Assembly (NCBI GenBank): GCA_024645065.1
Contig: JAHEGP010000054.1
Coordinates: forward strand, 1 to 14,985
Reading direction: 5' to 3'
Origin: Cellvibrionales bacterium
GTDB taxonomy: Bacteria; Pseudomonadota; Gammaproteobacteria; Pseudomonadales; JAHEGP01
DNA length: 14,985 nt
In this document: piece by piece, positions 7,818 to 14,497 of the stretch
Layout of the letters: each line of letters begins with the position of its first letter
Numbering within the stretch: position 1 is the stretch's first letter
Notes under the pieces: generated by a model
The model's database searches: none
Seen by the model: only the letters and a program-made list of their open reading frames with translations
Told to the model about the DNA's origin: nothing
Translations under genes and position numbers: made by a program

Positions 7818-8669
7818 ATGCAAAGAATAGTTAGCAATTATAATCATATCTTGGAAGTTGACCCAAACGACCTGATTGGAAGAGAGATTATTAAAAACGG
7901 AATCTATGATCAGTATGATGTGGCATTAATGGTAGAAATACTAAAAAGTATTAAACCTGATTTATCACTAGATATCGGTGCTAATATTGGCAATCACTGT
8001 TTGGTAATTAGTGATTATTCAGAAAAGGTTCTTGCTTTTGAACCATCACCTAAAACATTTAATAAGCTTAAAAATAATGTAAATTTAAATAATGTAAATA
8101 ATATTACGGTATTCATGCTTGGTCTATCCGCCAAAGAAAGTCAGGGCTGCTTATATATAGATGATGTTAATGCCGGTGCATCGAGCCTGTTAAAAAAGTG
8201 TGGTTCAGAAGTAAAAACGATAGATGTTAGGCTGGTCAATGGAGATTGTTTTATTGACGAGAATAAAGGGTTTTCTAAAATTGATTTTGTAAAAATAGAT
8301 GTTGAAGGACATGAGGCAGAGGTTATTAAAGGAATTAAGCAAACCATACTCAAGGATAAGCCGCTAATAATCCTCGAGTGGAATAATGATGTTGTTAGGC
8401 ATCAATTTAAACAGGATCATATTTTTGAAACGATTTTTCCTGATTATAAAGTTTTTGGGGTTGTTTCTAATGTAGACAAAAAAATTTGGAGAAAAAGAAA
8501 ATTTGGTCAAATAATCAGGAGATTTAAAAAAAGGTTTACCCCTAAAAGGTCTTGCCTTACGGACTTTGACTTTAATTCAGACTATGGAAATATAGTGCTA
8601 ATTCCTGATAGATATCAGCACTATATAAAAACTTGGCCCGTATTAAGTCTCTCTATCCCGCCGAAATAA
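7818..8669 (+). CDS. FkbM family SAM-dependent methyltransferase, A+T-rich and probably acquired
   Basis: A 283-residue protein with a class I methyltransferase core. LDIGANIGNH (51-60) is the SAM-binding glycine loop, FEPSP with E75 ends beta-2, and KIDVEGHEAEVIKG (159-172) is the FkbM-family signature, followed by LIILEWNND. FkbM proteins are O-methyltransferases that often modify sugars, lipopolysaccharide or secondary metabolites (family knowledge); the substrate is unknown. The gene is strikingly A+T-rich, roughly one third G+C by eye, with AAA/AAT/ATA-rich codons unlike every neighbour, which points to horizontal transfer. The ATG at 7818 has GGGAAG about 6 bases upstream. The last residues (WPVLSLSIPPK) and the TAA stop lie over the VOC remnant on the opposite strand, so the natural C-terminus may have been replaced. 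The frame is intact, but activity is uncertain. Confidence 0.85.
   Translation: MQRIVSNYNHILEVDPNDLIGREIIKNGIYDQYDVALMVEILKSIKPDLSLDIGANIGNHCLVISDYSEKVLAFEPSPKTFNKLKNNVNLNNVNNITVFMLGLSAKESQGCLYIDDVNAGASSLLKKCGSEVKTIDVRLVNGDCFIDENKGFSKIDFVKIDVEGHEAEVIKGIKQTILKDKPLIILEWNNDVVRHQFKQDHIFETIFPDYKVFGVVSNVDKKIWRKRKFGQIIRRFKKRFTPKRSCLTDFDFNSDYGNIVLIPDRYQHYIKTWPVLSLSIPPK
8652..8665. repeat. 14-bp direct repeat, copy 1
   Basis: TCTATCCCGCCGAA occurs here and again at 8710-8723, exactly 58 bases apart. This copy covers the stop codon and last codons of the minus-strand VOC remnant, and also the end of the FkbM gene. Confidence 0.8.
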
Positions 8670-8778
8670 ACTCGATATAATCGCCATCAGGATCCTGAAT
8701 TTGCGTACATCTATCCCGCCGAAGCGCACACCAGGCGGTGTCGTCAGGCACGGTGTCCCTGCCACTAGGGCACTCTGA
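8653..8778 (-). pseudogene. C-terminal remnant of a glyoxalase / VOC-superfamily protein
   Basis: On the minus strand the last 41 codons of an open frame end in TQIQDPDGDYIEFISAG and a TAG at 8655-8653. QDPDG-x-YIEF is the hallmark C-terminal strand of glyoxalase/bleomycin-resistance (VOC) proteins, where the glutamate is usually a metal ligand. Upstream of it the frame is disturbed. A neighbouring frame reads TPPGVR, as expected just before this motif, but about 17 extra bases carrying the second 14-bp repeat separate the two. An in-frame TGA lies at 8781-8779. Full-length VOC proteins have about 120-150 residues, so only the tail is left, squeezed between the FkbM gene and the AsmA gene stop. 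It is too short to be functional. The family call rests on one motif, clear though it is. Confidence 0.68.
8710..8723. repeat. 14-bp direct repeat, copy 2
   Basis: Identical to 8652-8665. It interrupts the reading frame of the VOC remnant just upstream of its conserved tail, which suggests a local duplication during decay rather than an insertion-site duplication. Confidence 0.8.
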
Positions 8779-8803
8779 TCAATGGAATATTCCTTGCATC
8801 ACA

Positions 8804-11206
8804 TTACTGCTGCCGGGTCTCCGGCATCGGTGTGTGCCTGGCAAAATCGTCCCGGTGTTGTTGGCATCTATCCACAGCCCCCGCGGCGCGGTCTGCGGCA
8901 GCTTTGACCAGCAGAGAAATACCTCCCGTCGCTATCGCGGCACCACTGGCCACCAACGCGCCTTTCTGGTTGAGTCCTATTTGCGGCCGGGCCAGGGTGC
9001 CTTTGAGCGCAACAAAGGGCGTGACAAACATATCGGCGCTAACACCAATGCCCTTGCGGGGCTTGGTGTTGAATTCAATATTCAGTCGTTCCGTATTGAA
9101 GTCGATACTGCCACCGCCAACCACCTTGATATTTTTCGTCTGCGCATACAATGCCGCTAAATTGGCCAGCCCGTTCACCACATCCAGGCGGTAAACGCCG
9201 CAATCCCAGAGTGTATGTGTCTCGGTTTCTGCAAACGGGTTGAGAGCCGACAACAGCTGCGTCAACAGGTCGCTGGAAAATTTGTCCAGAAAGCCGCTCT
9301 CCACCCGGCCCGGCCCCTGGCTCAAGATGACCGTACCATTCGCTGTCGCAGCCAGCTTGTGCAAACTGTTGCCCCTGGATACGAGCTTGACGGTGATGTC
9401 CGTTGGCGGAATCTTGGAAAAATCGCTCACCTCGGCGGCGGCGAGATTGAGTCGCAGTTTTCGCCCCTGTATCAGCACATCCAGGGTGGGTAGCGACCCG
9501 GAGGTGGCAAAGATGATCTTGTTGGCCGATCGGCCTCCCTGGGGGCCCAGGAAATTGAACTGTGCCTCGAGGTCTCCCCCCCGCAAGCTGGCGTCAAGTT
9601 CGACTTCGTGAAGTGGGATCTGTTGGCTTAGCAATTTTTTGCTGCGGACAATGACATCGGCATCGATACCGGCCAGGGCGTCGAGGGGCAAGCGCTCATC
9701 GCTCAGCACATAACGCTTGTTTTTCCCGCCAGAGCGCGATTTGGCAGCGGCTTTTGCTTTGGAATCGCCGGCTGGCGTTGCCTGAAAAGGCTTCAAGTCG
9801 AGCATGCGGGAATGTAGCCTCGCTTTCAACGCAACGGGCTTGTGCCGCTGTATTTGCAACGAGCCATTCAGATCGCTGTCACCGAATTTCGCCTGTAGCT
9901 TGTCGATGTTGACGGTTTCGGCGACGAAGCTCACCTCTCCACTGGACTCATAGGCCAGCTCGGGTAGTTTGTGTGATAGTTGAGCCAGGCTGGTGCCTGT
10001 GGCCCTCAGCTTGAGTTTGGAGGGTGTTCCCGTGCGGCTGTACGAGCCGTCGATACTAAATCGGTTATCCTGTAGCTGCAGGGTAACATCGCGCAGTTTA
10101 ATTGACTCGGAACGCGGCACGGCCTCGCCTGAAATGGCCAGCGCTTGTGGAGGAAGCCCCTCCAGCTCGAATAAATTCCCCAGCTTGTCCAGCGGCGCAA
10201 GCCTGCCGTCAAACTCCAGCGCGTGCTTGCCTATAGACGCACTGGCGTCGGCTTCGACGGCGTTGACCTTTCCATGCAGCTTGATTTTTTTCCCGGGGTC
10301 CAGTGCTACTTCCAAAAAGAGAGGGCCGCTGAAAGGCAGTGTCATTTCGAGGGCTGCAATGGTGCTTTCTATCTTCTCACTCGTCAACTTTGCCCTGAGA
10401 CGGGCTCGACTCAGGTCGCTCAAGGCATGTACGTTACCGTCCAATTGTATCTTCAACCCTCCCCAATGGCCGCTGAGGGTAAACTCGTTGGGCGCAACAG
10501 GTTCCTGTTCGCCTCCTGCGACGCTGTGGCCGATGAGCTGCAATGGCTGGTCGAGCACACGGCCGTCAACCTGCATCGCTATCACCCCGGCAGCGTCGGT
10601 ATCGAGGGTGGCTGTATCCAGGTGGACAACGCGATCCTGGCTTTGGGGTTGGCGCCGGATCAACGTGACACCACTGACATCGGCATGGCCGATGATCAGG
10701 CCGCGCCACTCTCCCTGGCCAGCGCCTTTCTTGTCGGCAACATCATCCCCGGCGAAGTCCCAGTTGGAGTTGCCCTCGCCATTGGCCTCCACCAGCAATT
10801 TGACATCCCTGGCAATGATTTCCTCTATTTCCAGCGGGCTTGCCAACAGCGACAGGAGTTTAACGCGCGCTGACAGCAGTCCGATCCGGGCCATCTGCTC
10901 CTCCGAGCCCCAGGCGGCATTGGCAATGCTCAGCTGTTCCACACGGATGAAAGCAGCGGGAAACACTTTGATCTCAAGATCGCCGGCAATGCGTATCTCG
11001 CGATCCAGCAGCCGGGATAATTGGGTCTCGATTGCAGGTCTGTGGCGATTCAGGTCAGCGTGTTGCACATAGAGCAGCAGCGCAATAAAAACAACGCAAA
11101 GTAGAACCACGATAGCGACCAACAGACGTTTGATCACATTCACCACCGCATCACTGCTTGCACGCAAGCATTTATTATTAGGTACAGGCAGGATAAAACG
11201 CTCCAT
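8804..11206 (-). CDS. AsmA family protein (inner-membrane-anchored, periplasmic lipid-transport-like)
   Basis: An 800-residue protein with one N-terminal transmembrane anchor (about residues 25-47, IKRLLVAIVVLL onward) and a long periplasmic region of beta-rich repeats. Near residues 60-85 the RPAIETQLSRLLDREIRIAG segment is the typical AsmA N-terminus. The C-terminal AsmA domain contains CGVYRLDVVNGLANLAALYA and GGGSIDFNTERLNIEF. AsmA-like proteins are bridge-like proteins implicated in phospholipid traffic and outer-membrane homeostasis (family knowledge). The start is uncertain. The ATG at 11206 adds about 23 polar residues before the anchor, while a GTG at 11137 would start right at the anchor as in most relatives. 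The tail after the C-terminal domain (DRCQQHRDDF onward) looks non-conserved. It lies downstream of, and on the same strand as, the CpxP-like gene, with a 215-base gap. Confidence 0.85.
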   Translation of the reverse strand: MERFILPVPNNKCLRASSDAVVNVIKRLLVAIVVLLCVVFIALLLYVQHADLNRHRPAIETQLSRLLDREIRIAGDLEIKVFPAAFIRVEQLSIANAAWGSEEQMARIGLLSARVKLLSLLASPLEIEEIIARDVKLLVEANGEGNSNWDFAGDDVADKKGAGQGEWRGLIIGHADVSGVTLIRRQPQSQDRVVHLDTATLDTDAAGVIAMQVDGRVLDQPLQLIGHSVAGGEQEPVAPNEFTLSGHWGGLKIQLDGNVHALSDLSRARLRAKLTSEKIESTIAALEMTLPFSGPLFLEVALDPGKKIKLHGKVNAVEADASASIGKHALEFDGRLAPLDKLGNLFELEGLPPQALAISGEAVPRSESIKLRDVTLQLQDNRFSIDGSYSRTGTPSKLKLRATGTSLAQLSHKLPELAYESSGEVSFVAETVNIDKLQAKFGDSDLNGSLQIQRHKPVALKARLHSRMLDLKPFQATPAGDSKAKAAAKSRSGGKNKRYVLSDERLPLDALAGIDADVIVRSKKLLSQQIPLHEVELDASLRGGDLEAQFNFLGPQGGRSANKIIFATSGSLPTLDVLIQGRKLRLNLAAAEVSDFSKIPPTDITVKLVSRGNSLHKLAATANGTVILSQGPGRVESGFLDKFSSDLLTQLLSALNPFAETETHTLWDCGVYRLDVVNGLANLAALYAQTKNIKVVGGGSIDFNTERLNIEFNTKPRKGIGVSADMFVTPFVALKGTLARPQIGLNQKGALVASGAAIATGGISLLVKAAADRAAGAVDRCQQHRDDFARHTPMPETRQQ

Positions 11207-11421
11207 CGCGGAAATCCACCGTTATTGAACCCGGCTCGATTAGCACCCTCCCCGAAAGTCAGCGCTGCCCCCTCCCCCGCCTTTCACTCAAGTTGCGGCC
11301 TGCTCAATGGCCAGGGCGCAGAAAGGCATCGGCATCAGCACCCGTGGGTCGGCGCCTGGCCAGCTGCCTGGCGGCGGCGCCAAAAGCTACTGGCCAGTCG
11401 ACAGCCGGAACCTGACCGTCC
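11207..11421. other. Gap between the CpxP-like gene and the AsmA-family gene
   Basis: This stretch holds no convincing gene on either strand. It contains several copies of the self-complementary CTGGCCAG-like and GGCGCC sequences (about 11355-11400) that could fold into G+C-rich stems after the CpxP-like stop, but there is no T run to call a terminator. A promoter for the AsmA-family gene may lie in its left half. Confidence 0.35.
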
Positions 11422-11877
11422 TCATTCGCCGTCCCTGTGCCACTTGCGGCGACGGGTATCGCGTTTCGCCATCATGGCGTCCAACTCGACCCTCTGCTCG
11501 GCATTCAACAACTGGTAAACCCGGGCAAAGGTTTCACTGGCTCGATACACCATGCGGCTGGTGATCTGGCCGATTTCGTCAGCTACTCCTTGCGCGGTTC
11601 CCGCATCGAAGTCGTCCCGCTGGCCGCTCATTTCGAGGCGCAGTGCTTTAAGGCGTTCGCGATCAGGGGTATTGGCCTGGTTTGATTCTGTCAGCAGATT
11701 TTCCAGCTCGGTCTGCTGTTCGCTGCTCAGATCGAGCTTTTGGCTCAGCTGTGACAGCATCCTGCCCGGGTCATGCTCCATTCCTCCCCTGTGCCCCATT
11801 GCCCAGCCTCCGGCAGACATTGCGGTGGCTCCCACCAAAGTGGCGCCTAACAGCCAGTTCTTCAGTTTATTGCTCAT
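11422..11877 (-). CDS. CpxP/Spy-like periplasmic protein with LTxxQ motifs
   Basis: A 151-residue protein with a Sec signal peptide (basic KLKNW, hydrophobic LLGATLVGATAM, probable cleavage after GWA near residue 26) and a mostly helical, charged mature part. Two LTxxQ-type motifs characterise the Spy/CpxP family: LSSEQQ (50-55) and LNAEQR (124-129), about 75 residues apart as expected. Family members are periplasmic chaperones or stress sensors; CpxP also inhibits the CpxA kinase (family knowledge). The ATG at 11877 has GAGGAGAGTA immediately upstream on the minus strand. The gene is transcribed away from the regulator/kinase pair across a 206-base region, the same arrangement as cpxP versus cpxRA in enterobacteria. 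Its C-terminus is strongly basic (KRDTRRRKWHR). Whether it acts as chaperone, metal binder or kinase inhibitor is not shown. Confidence 0.8.
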   Translation of the reverse strand: MSNKLKNWLLGATLVGATAMSAGGWAMGHRGGMEHDPGRMLSQLSQKLDLSSEQQTELENLLTESNQANTPDRERLKALRLEMSGQRDDFDAGTAQGVADEIGQITSRMVYRASETFARVYQLLNAEQRVELDAMMAKRDTRRRKWHRDGE

Positions 11878-11959
11878 CGTTACTCTCCTCGATCCTGTTG
11901 TCGAATAAGCGGAAAACTCTTTCCCGCCAGATTGAGGAGCAAGTCTAGAGGGTGGGTGC

Positions 11960-12015
11960 GTAAACGAGTCTGTGCCGTCGGTTAAGAATTGTTAAGAAAC
12001 GCACAGCCGCGTAAA
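11960..12015. promoter_or_regulatory. Candidate CpxR-type operator: phased GTAAA/GTTAA pentamers
   Basis: GTTAA-N5-GTTAA at 11981-11995 (within a longer GTTAAGAA repeat at 11981 and 11991) closely matches the known CpxR box, GTAAA-N5-GTAAA. Exact GTAAA pentamers also lie at 11960-11964 and 12011-12015. The start-to-start distances are 21, 10 and 20 bases, close to whole helical turns, so all four could face the same side of the DNA. The site is about 104 bases from the CpxP-like start and about 88 bases from the regulator start, well placed to control both divergent transcripts. Confidence 0.55.
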
Positions 12016-12071
12016 GGGCGGGTGACAAGCCCGACGCGCTTATTCAAACTGTCATCTTGTGGTTGCCGGGG

Positions 12072-12075
12072 GGAG
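12072..12075 (+). promoter_or_regulatory. Ribosome binding site deciding the GTG start of the response regulator
   Basis: GGAG within a run of G and A (12068-12077) lies 8 bases before the GTG at 12084. An upstream TTG at 12057 in the same frame would start before this site and add nine atypical residues. Confidence 0.65.
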
Positions 12076-12083
12076 AGCGTGCC

Positions 12084-12785
12084 GTGAGCGACTCCATTCT
12101 GATCATCGATGACGATCGCGAGCTGTGTGCACTGCTCGCCGAATTCCTGCTGCTGGAAGGCTTCACCACTCATGCCTGCCACGATGGCAGCGAGGCCGTG
12201 GCCCATTGCCGGGATCACCAGTATGACGCGATCGTGCTGGACGTGATGCTACCCGGCTTGCAGGGTCTGGAGGTGCTGCGCCAGCTGCGGGCGTTCAGCG
12301 CCACGCCCGTGCTGATGCTGACCGCCAGGGGCGAGGATACCGACCGTATCGTGGGCCTGGAAATGGGCGCGGATGACTACCTGCCCAAGCCCTGTAACCC
12401 CCGGGAGCTGGCCGCCAGACTGAGGGCAATCCTGCGACGTTCCCGGGCCAGTGACATTCCACAGGAGTTGGTCGTGGGCACTACCCGGATCGACCCCGCC
12501 AGGCGCAGCGCGAGTCACGGGGACATAGACTTGCAGTTGACCAGCGCCGAATTCAATATCCTGCAGATCTTGCTAAACCGGGCAGGAACGGTAGTCGACA
12601 AGGAAACCCTGAGCCAGCAGGCCCTCGGCCGGGGGCTGACCGCCTACGACCGAAGTATCGATGTCCACGTCAGCAAGATTCGCAAGAAGCTCGCTGCCGC
12701 GGGGGGCGAACAGCAGATCGTCAACGTGCGGGGGGTCGGTTACCAATTCACCGGGAGTGCCGGTTCCGGCGAAGCCCAAGGATGA
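12084..12785 (+). CDS. cpxR: OmpR/PhoB-family response regulator, CpxR-like
   Basis: With the GTG at 12084 the protein is 233 residues, close to the 232 of E. coli CpxR. The receiver domain (about 1-120) has IIDDDREL with acidic D9-D11, phosphoacceptor D53 in VLDVMLPG, T80 in LMLTA, and K102 in LPKPCN. The DDDREL-x5-E-x-L start and the LPKP-x-N-x-REL-x-AR-x-RAILRRS stretch follow CpxR closely. The C-terminal winged-helix domain (about 135-225) contains TAYDRSIDVHVSKIRKKL and VNVRGVGYQF, the DNA-recognition region and hairpin of the OmpR family. It should bind direct repeats such as the phased pentamers just upstream, after phosphorylation by the kinase gene that overlaps its stop by four bases. 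The divergent CpxP-like gene strengthens the Cpx assignment. Orthology was not confirmed by alignment. Confidence 0.85.
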   Translation: MSDSILIIDDDRELCALLAEFLLLEGFTTHACHDGSEAVAHCRDHQYDAIVLDVMLPGLQGLEVLRQLRAFSATPVLMLTARGEDTDRIVGLEMGADDYLPKPCNPRELAARLRAILRRSRASDIPQELVVGTTRIDPARRSASHGDIDLQLTSAEFNILQILLNRAGTVVDKETLSQQALGRGLTAYDRSIDVHVSKIRKKLAAAGGEQQIVNVRGVGYQFTGSAGSGEAQG

Positions 12786-14134
12786 GCGGCAAGCTGTTCA
12801 TCAGGATATTCGTCGGTTTCTGGCTGGCCACCATTGCAATCCTGGGCAGCTGGATGCTGACCAGCCACTACTTTGATTCGACCCCCGATGGCGGGTCCTT
12901 GGAACACCGGCGGGCGGGCCCGCCCCAGCGTTTTATGCTGCGCACGATCTACCAGCTACAAAACCTTGATCAAGGGGAAATGGCTGAACTGGTGGCAAGG
13001 GTAAAAGCGGACCACAATATCACCATTTTCCTGCTCAACCGGCAGGGAGAGGATCTTTTTGGCCGCAGGGTGCCTGCCCAGGTAAAGGCGGTGGCAGAGG
13101 AACTGGATAACCGTCGCCGGGCATTCCGCGATACGCCCAACGCCCGGCTGCTGGCCCATGCGATCTACCGGGAACAACCGGGACCGCTGCGGGCAGTGTT
13201 TGCCTTTCCGCCCCATCGACATAATCTGCTGGGCTTGCTGGGCAGCTATCTCTGGCTGCGCATCGGCCTGGCGATCCTGATCAGCGGCCTGGTGTGCTAC
13301 GGACTGTCGTGGCTGCTGACCAGGCGGCTCAAGCAATTGCAGCTGGCTTCCCGCCAACTGGCGATGGGCAACCTCGAAGCCCGCCTGCAAGTGCGCGAAA
13401 GCGGTGGCGACGAAACGGACGAGCTCGGGCGTGATTTCAACAGCATGGCGCAGCAGCTGCAGGAGCGCATAGAGGACCAGAAGCGGCTGCTCTCGGATGT
13501 CTCCCACGAACTGCGCTCGCCACTGGCACGATTGCGGATTGCCCTGGCCCTGGCCCAGGAGAGCTCCGACAAAAGTCCTGCAAACCTGCAGCGCATCGAG
13601 GGTGAAACCGAGCGGCTGGAGGAGCTGATCGGCCAGTTGCTGGCCAGCCAGGCCGGCGCAATTGAACTTGACACCCATATCGATTTGTTACCGCTGCTGC
13701 GCCAGCTCTGCAGCGATGCGAACTTCGAGGGAACAGGCGAGGGAAAGCATATCGTGCTCGACCACAGCATCGACCAGGCGCTGGTGGCCAGTTCCGGCGA
13801 CCTCCTGCACAAGAGCCTGGAGAACATACTGCGCAATGCGCTGCACCATACCCGGGCCAATTCTGCGGTTACCGTCACCCTCGACCGGCGGGGCCAGCAC
13901 TACAACATTGGCGTCGAGGACCAGGGCGGCGGTGTCCCCGCAGAGGACCTGGCGAGGATCTTCGAACCCTTCTATCGCACGGATACCGCGCGCAGCCGGG
14001 AAGCCGGCGGTCACGGCCTGGGACTTGCCATCGCCAGGCGAGCCATTCTCCGGCATGGTGGCCGGATCCGGGCTGAAAACAGCGGCCGGGGCCTGCTCGT
14101 GAGCGTTTTATTGCCGGCCGCAGATGGGCAGTGA
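12782..14134 (+). CDS. cpxA: Sensor histidine kinase, CpxA-like
   Basis: A 450-residue membrane sensor kinase. The first transmembrane helix is about residues 9-27, a periplasmic sensor segment covers about 28-155, and the second helix is about 158-180. A HAMP linker (about 180-232) ends in the dimerisation domain LLSDVSHELRSPLARLR, with phosphorylated H242. The ATPase domain carries the N box with N348 and N352 (ENILRNALHH), G1 VEDQGGG (378-384), the F box FEPFYR (395-400) and G2 GHGLGLA (410-416). The H-box surroundings (QKRLLSDVSHELRSPL) resemble CpxA's QQRLLSDISHELRTPL. The ATG overlaps the regulator TGA in an ATGA junction, implying translational coupling. The stimulus is not known; envelope or protein-folding stress is the inference from the CpxP-like neighbour. 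All catalytic residues are present, so the kinase should be active. Confidence 0.87.
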   Translation: MSGKLFIRIFVGFWLATIAILGSWMLTSHYFDSTPDGGSLEHRRAGPPQRFMLRTIYQLQNLDQGEMAELVARVKADHNITIFLLNRQGEDLFGRRVPAQVKAVAEELDNRRRAFRDTPNARLLAHAIYREQPGPLRAVFAFPPHRHNLLGLLGSYLWLRIGLAILISGLVCYGLSWLLTRRLKQLQLASRQLAMGNLEARLQVRESGGDETDELGRDFNSMAQQLQERIEDQKRLLSDVSHELRSPLARLRIALALAQESSDKSPANLQRIEGETERLEELIGQLLASQAGAIELDTHIDLLPLLRQLCSDANFEGTGEGKHIVLDHSIDQALVASSGDLLHKSLENILRNALHHTRANSAVTVTLDRRGQHYNIGVEDQGGGVPAEDLARIFEPFYRTDTARSREAGGHGLGLAIARRAILRHGGRIRAENSGRGLLVSVLLPAADGQ

Positions 14135-14497
14135 TTATCAGGGCCTAGCCAACCGGCGGGGCCCCTCCTGCCACATCACGCTAAAAAAACCCGCCGAATG
14201 CTCACTCTCCACGACCAGCACCCAAACACCCCATGCCGGGACCGGAAATCGGGTTTCGCGAGCTTGGCAATCAGTGCATCGAGGGAGAGTTGGCGACGAA
14301 GCTGCGTTAATCAAGCTATACCCTAGGCGCCCGACACTGGCTATCCTGCGCTAGCCAGCTATTTGAAAAAGCTGTCAAAGCGTTGGGTGCGGCTGACTGT
14401 CAGCGCCTCCCCGGCGGAGTTCCATTCTGCCATTCGGGTGAGCCAAAGTCCCTTCGATGACGGCCTGGCTTGCAATAGCCGCTGCCCGCAGCCCAGC
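14135..14497. other. 363-base stretch without a convincing gene
   Basis: Between the kinase stop and the MscS stop I see no supported gene. Two weak inverted repeats occur. One is CGGCGGG (14154-14160) with CCCGCCG (14190-14196), whose loop contains seven A residues. The other is CTGGCTA (14337-14343) with TAGCCAG (14352-14358), with an 8-base loop. Neither is followed by a T run on the strand where a terminator would be needed. They may still help end the two convergent transcripts. Confidence 0.4.

Noticed and set aside
7818..8669. Short A+T-rich repeats in the methyltransferase gene as a possible CRISPR or iteron array
   Set aside because: The AATGTAAAT-like repeats near 8078-8100 are low-complexity asparagine/leucine codons within a continuous methyltransferase frame.
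8652..8723. The 14-bp repeat pair as attachment sites or a transposon target duplication
   Set aside because: Both copies lie within 72 bases inside the same gene remnant and do not flank the foreign gene or the transposase fragment.
9993..11072. A 359-codon open frame on the + strand opposite the AsmA-family gene
   Set aside because: Its composition is serine/leucine-rich shadow sequence with no motif, while the minus strand has clear AsmA N- and C-terminal domains.
12057..12083. Upstream TTG start for the response regulator, giving nine more residues
   Set aside because: The extra residues are not typical of the family, and the good GGAG site lies after this TTG and at the proper distance from the GTG at 12084.
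14337..14358. 7-bp inverted repeat with an 8-base loop as a rho-independent terminator
   Set aside because: No T run follows on either strand and the stem is short; it is left as a weak structure in the gap entry.
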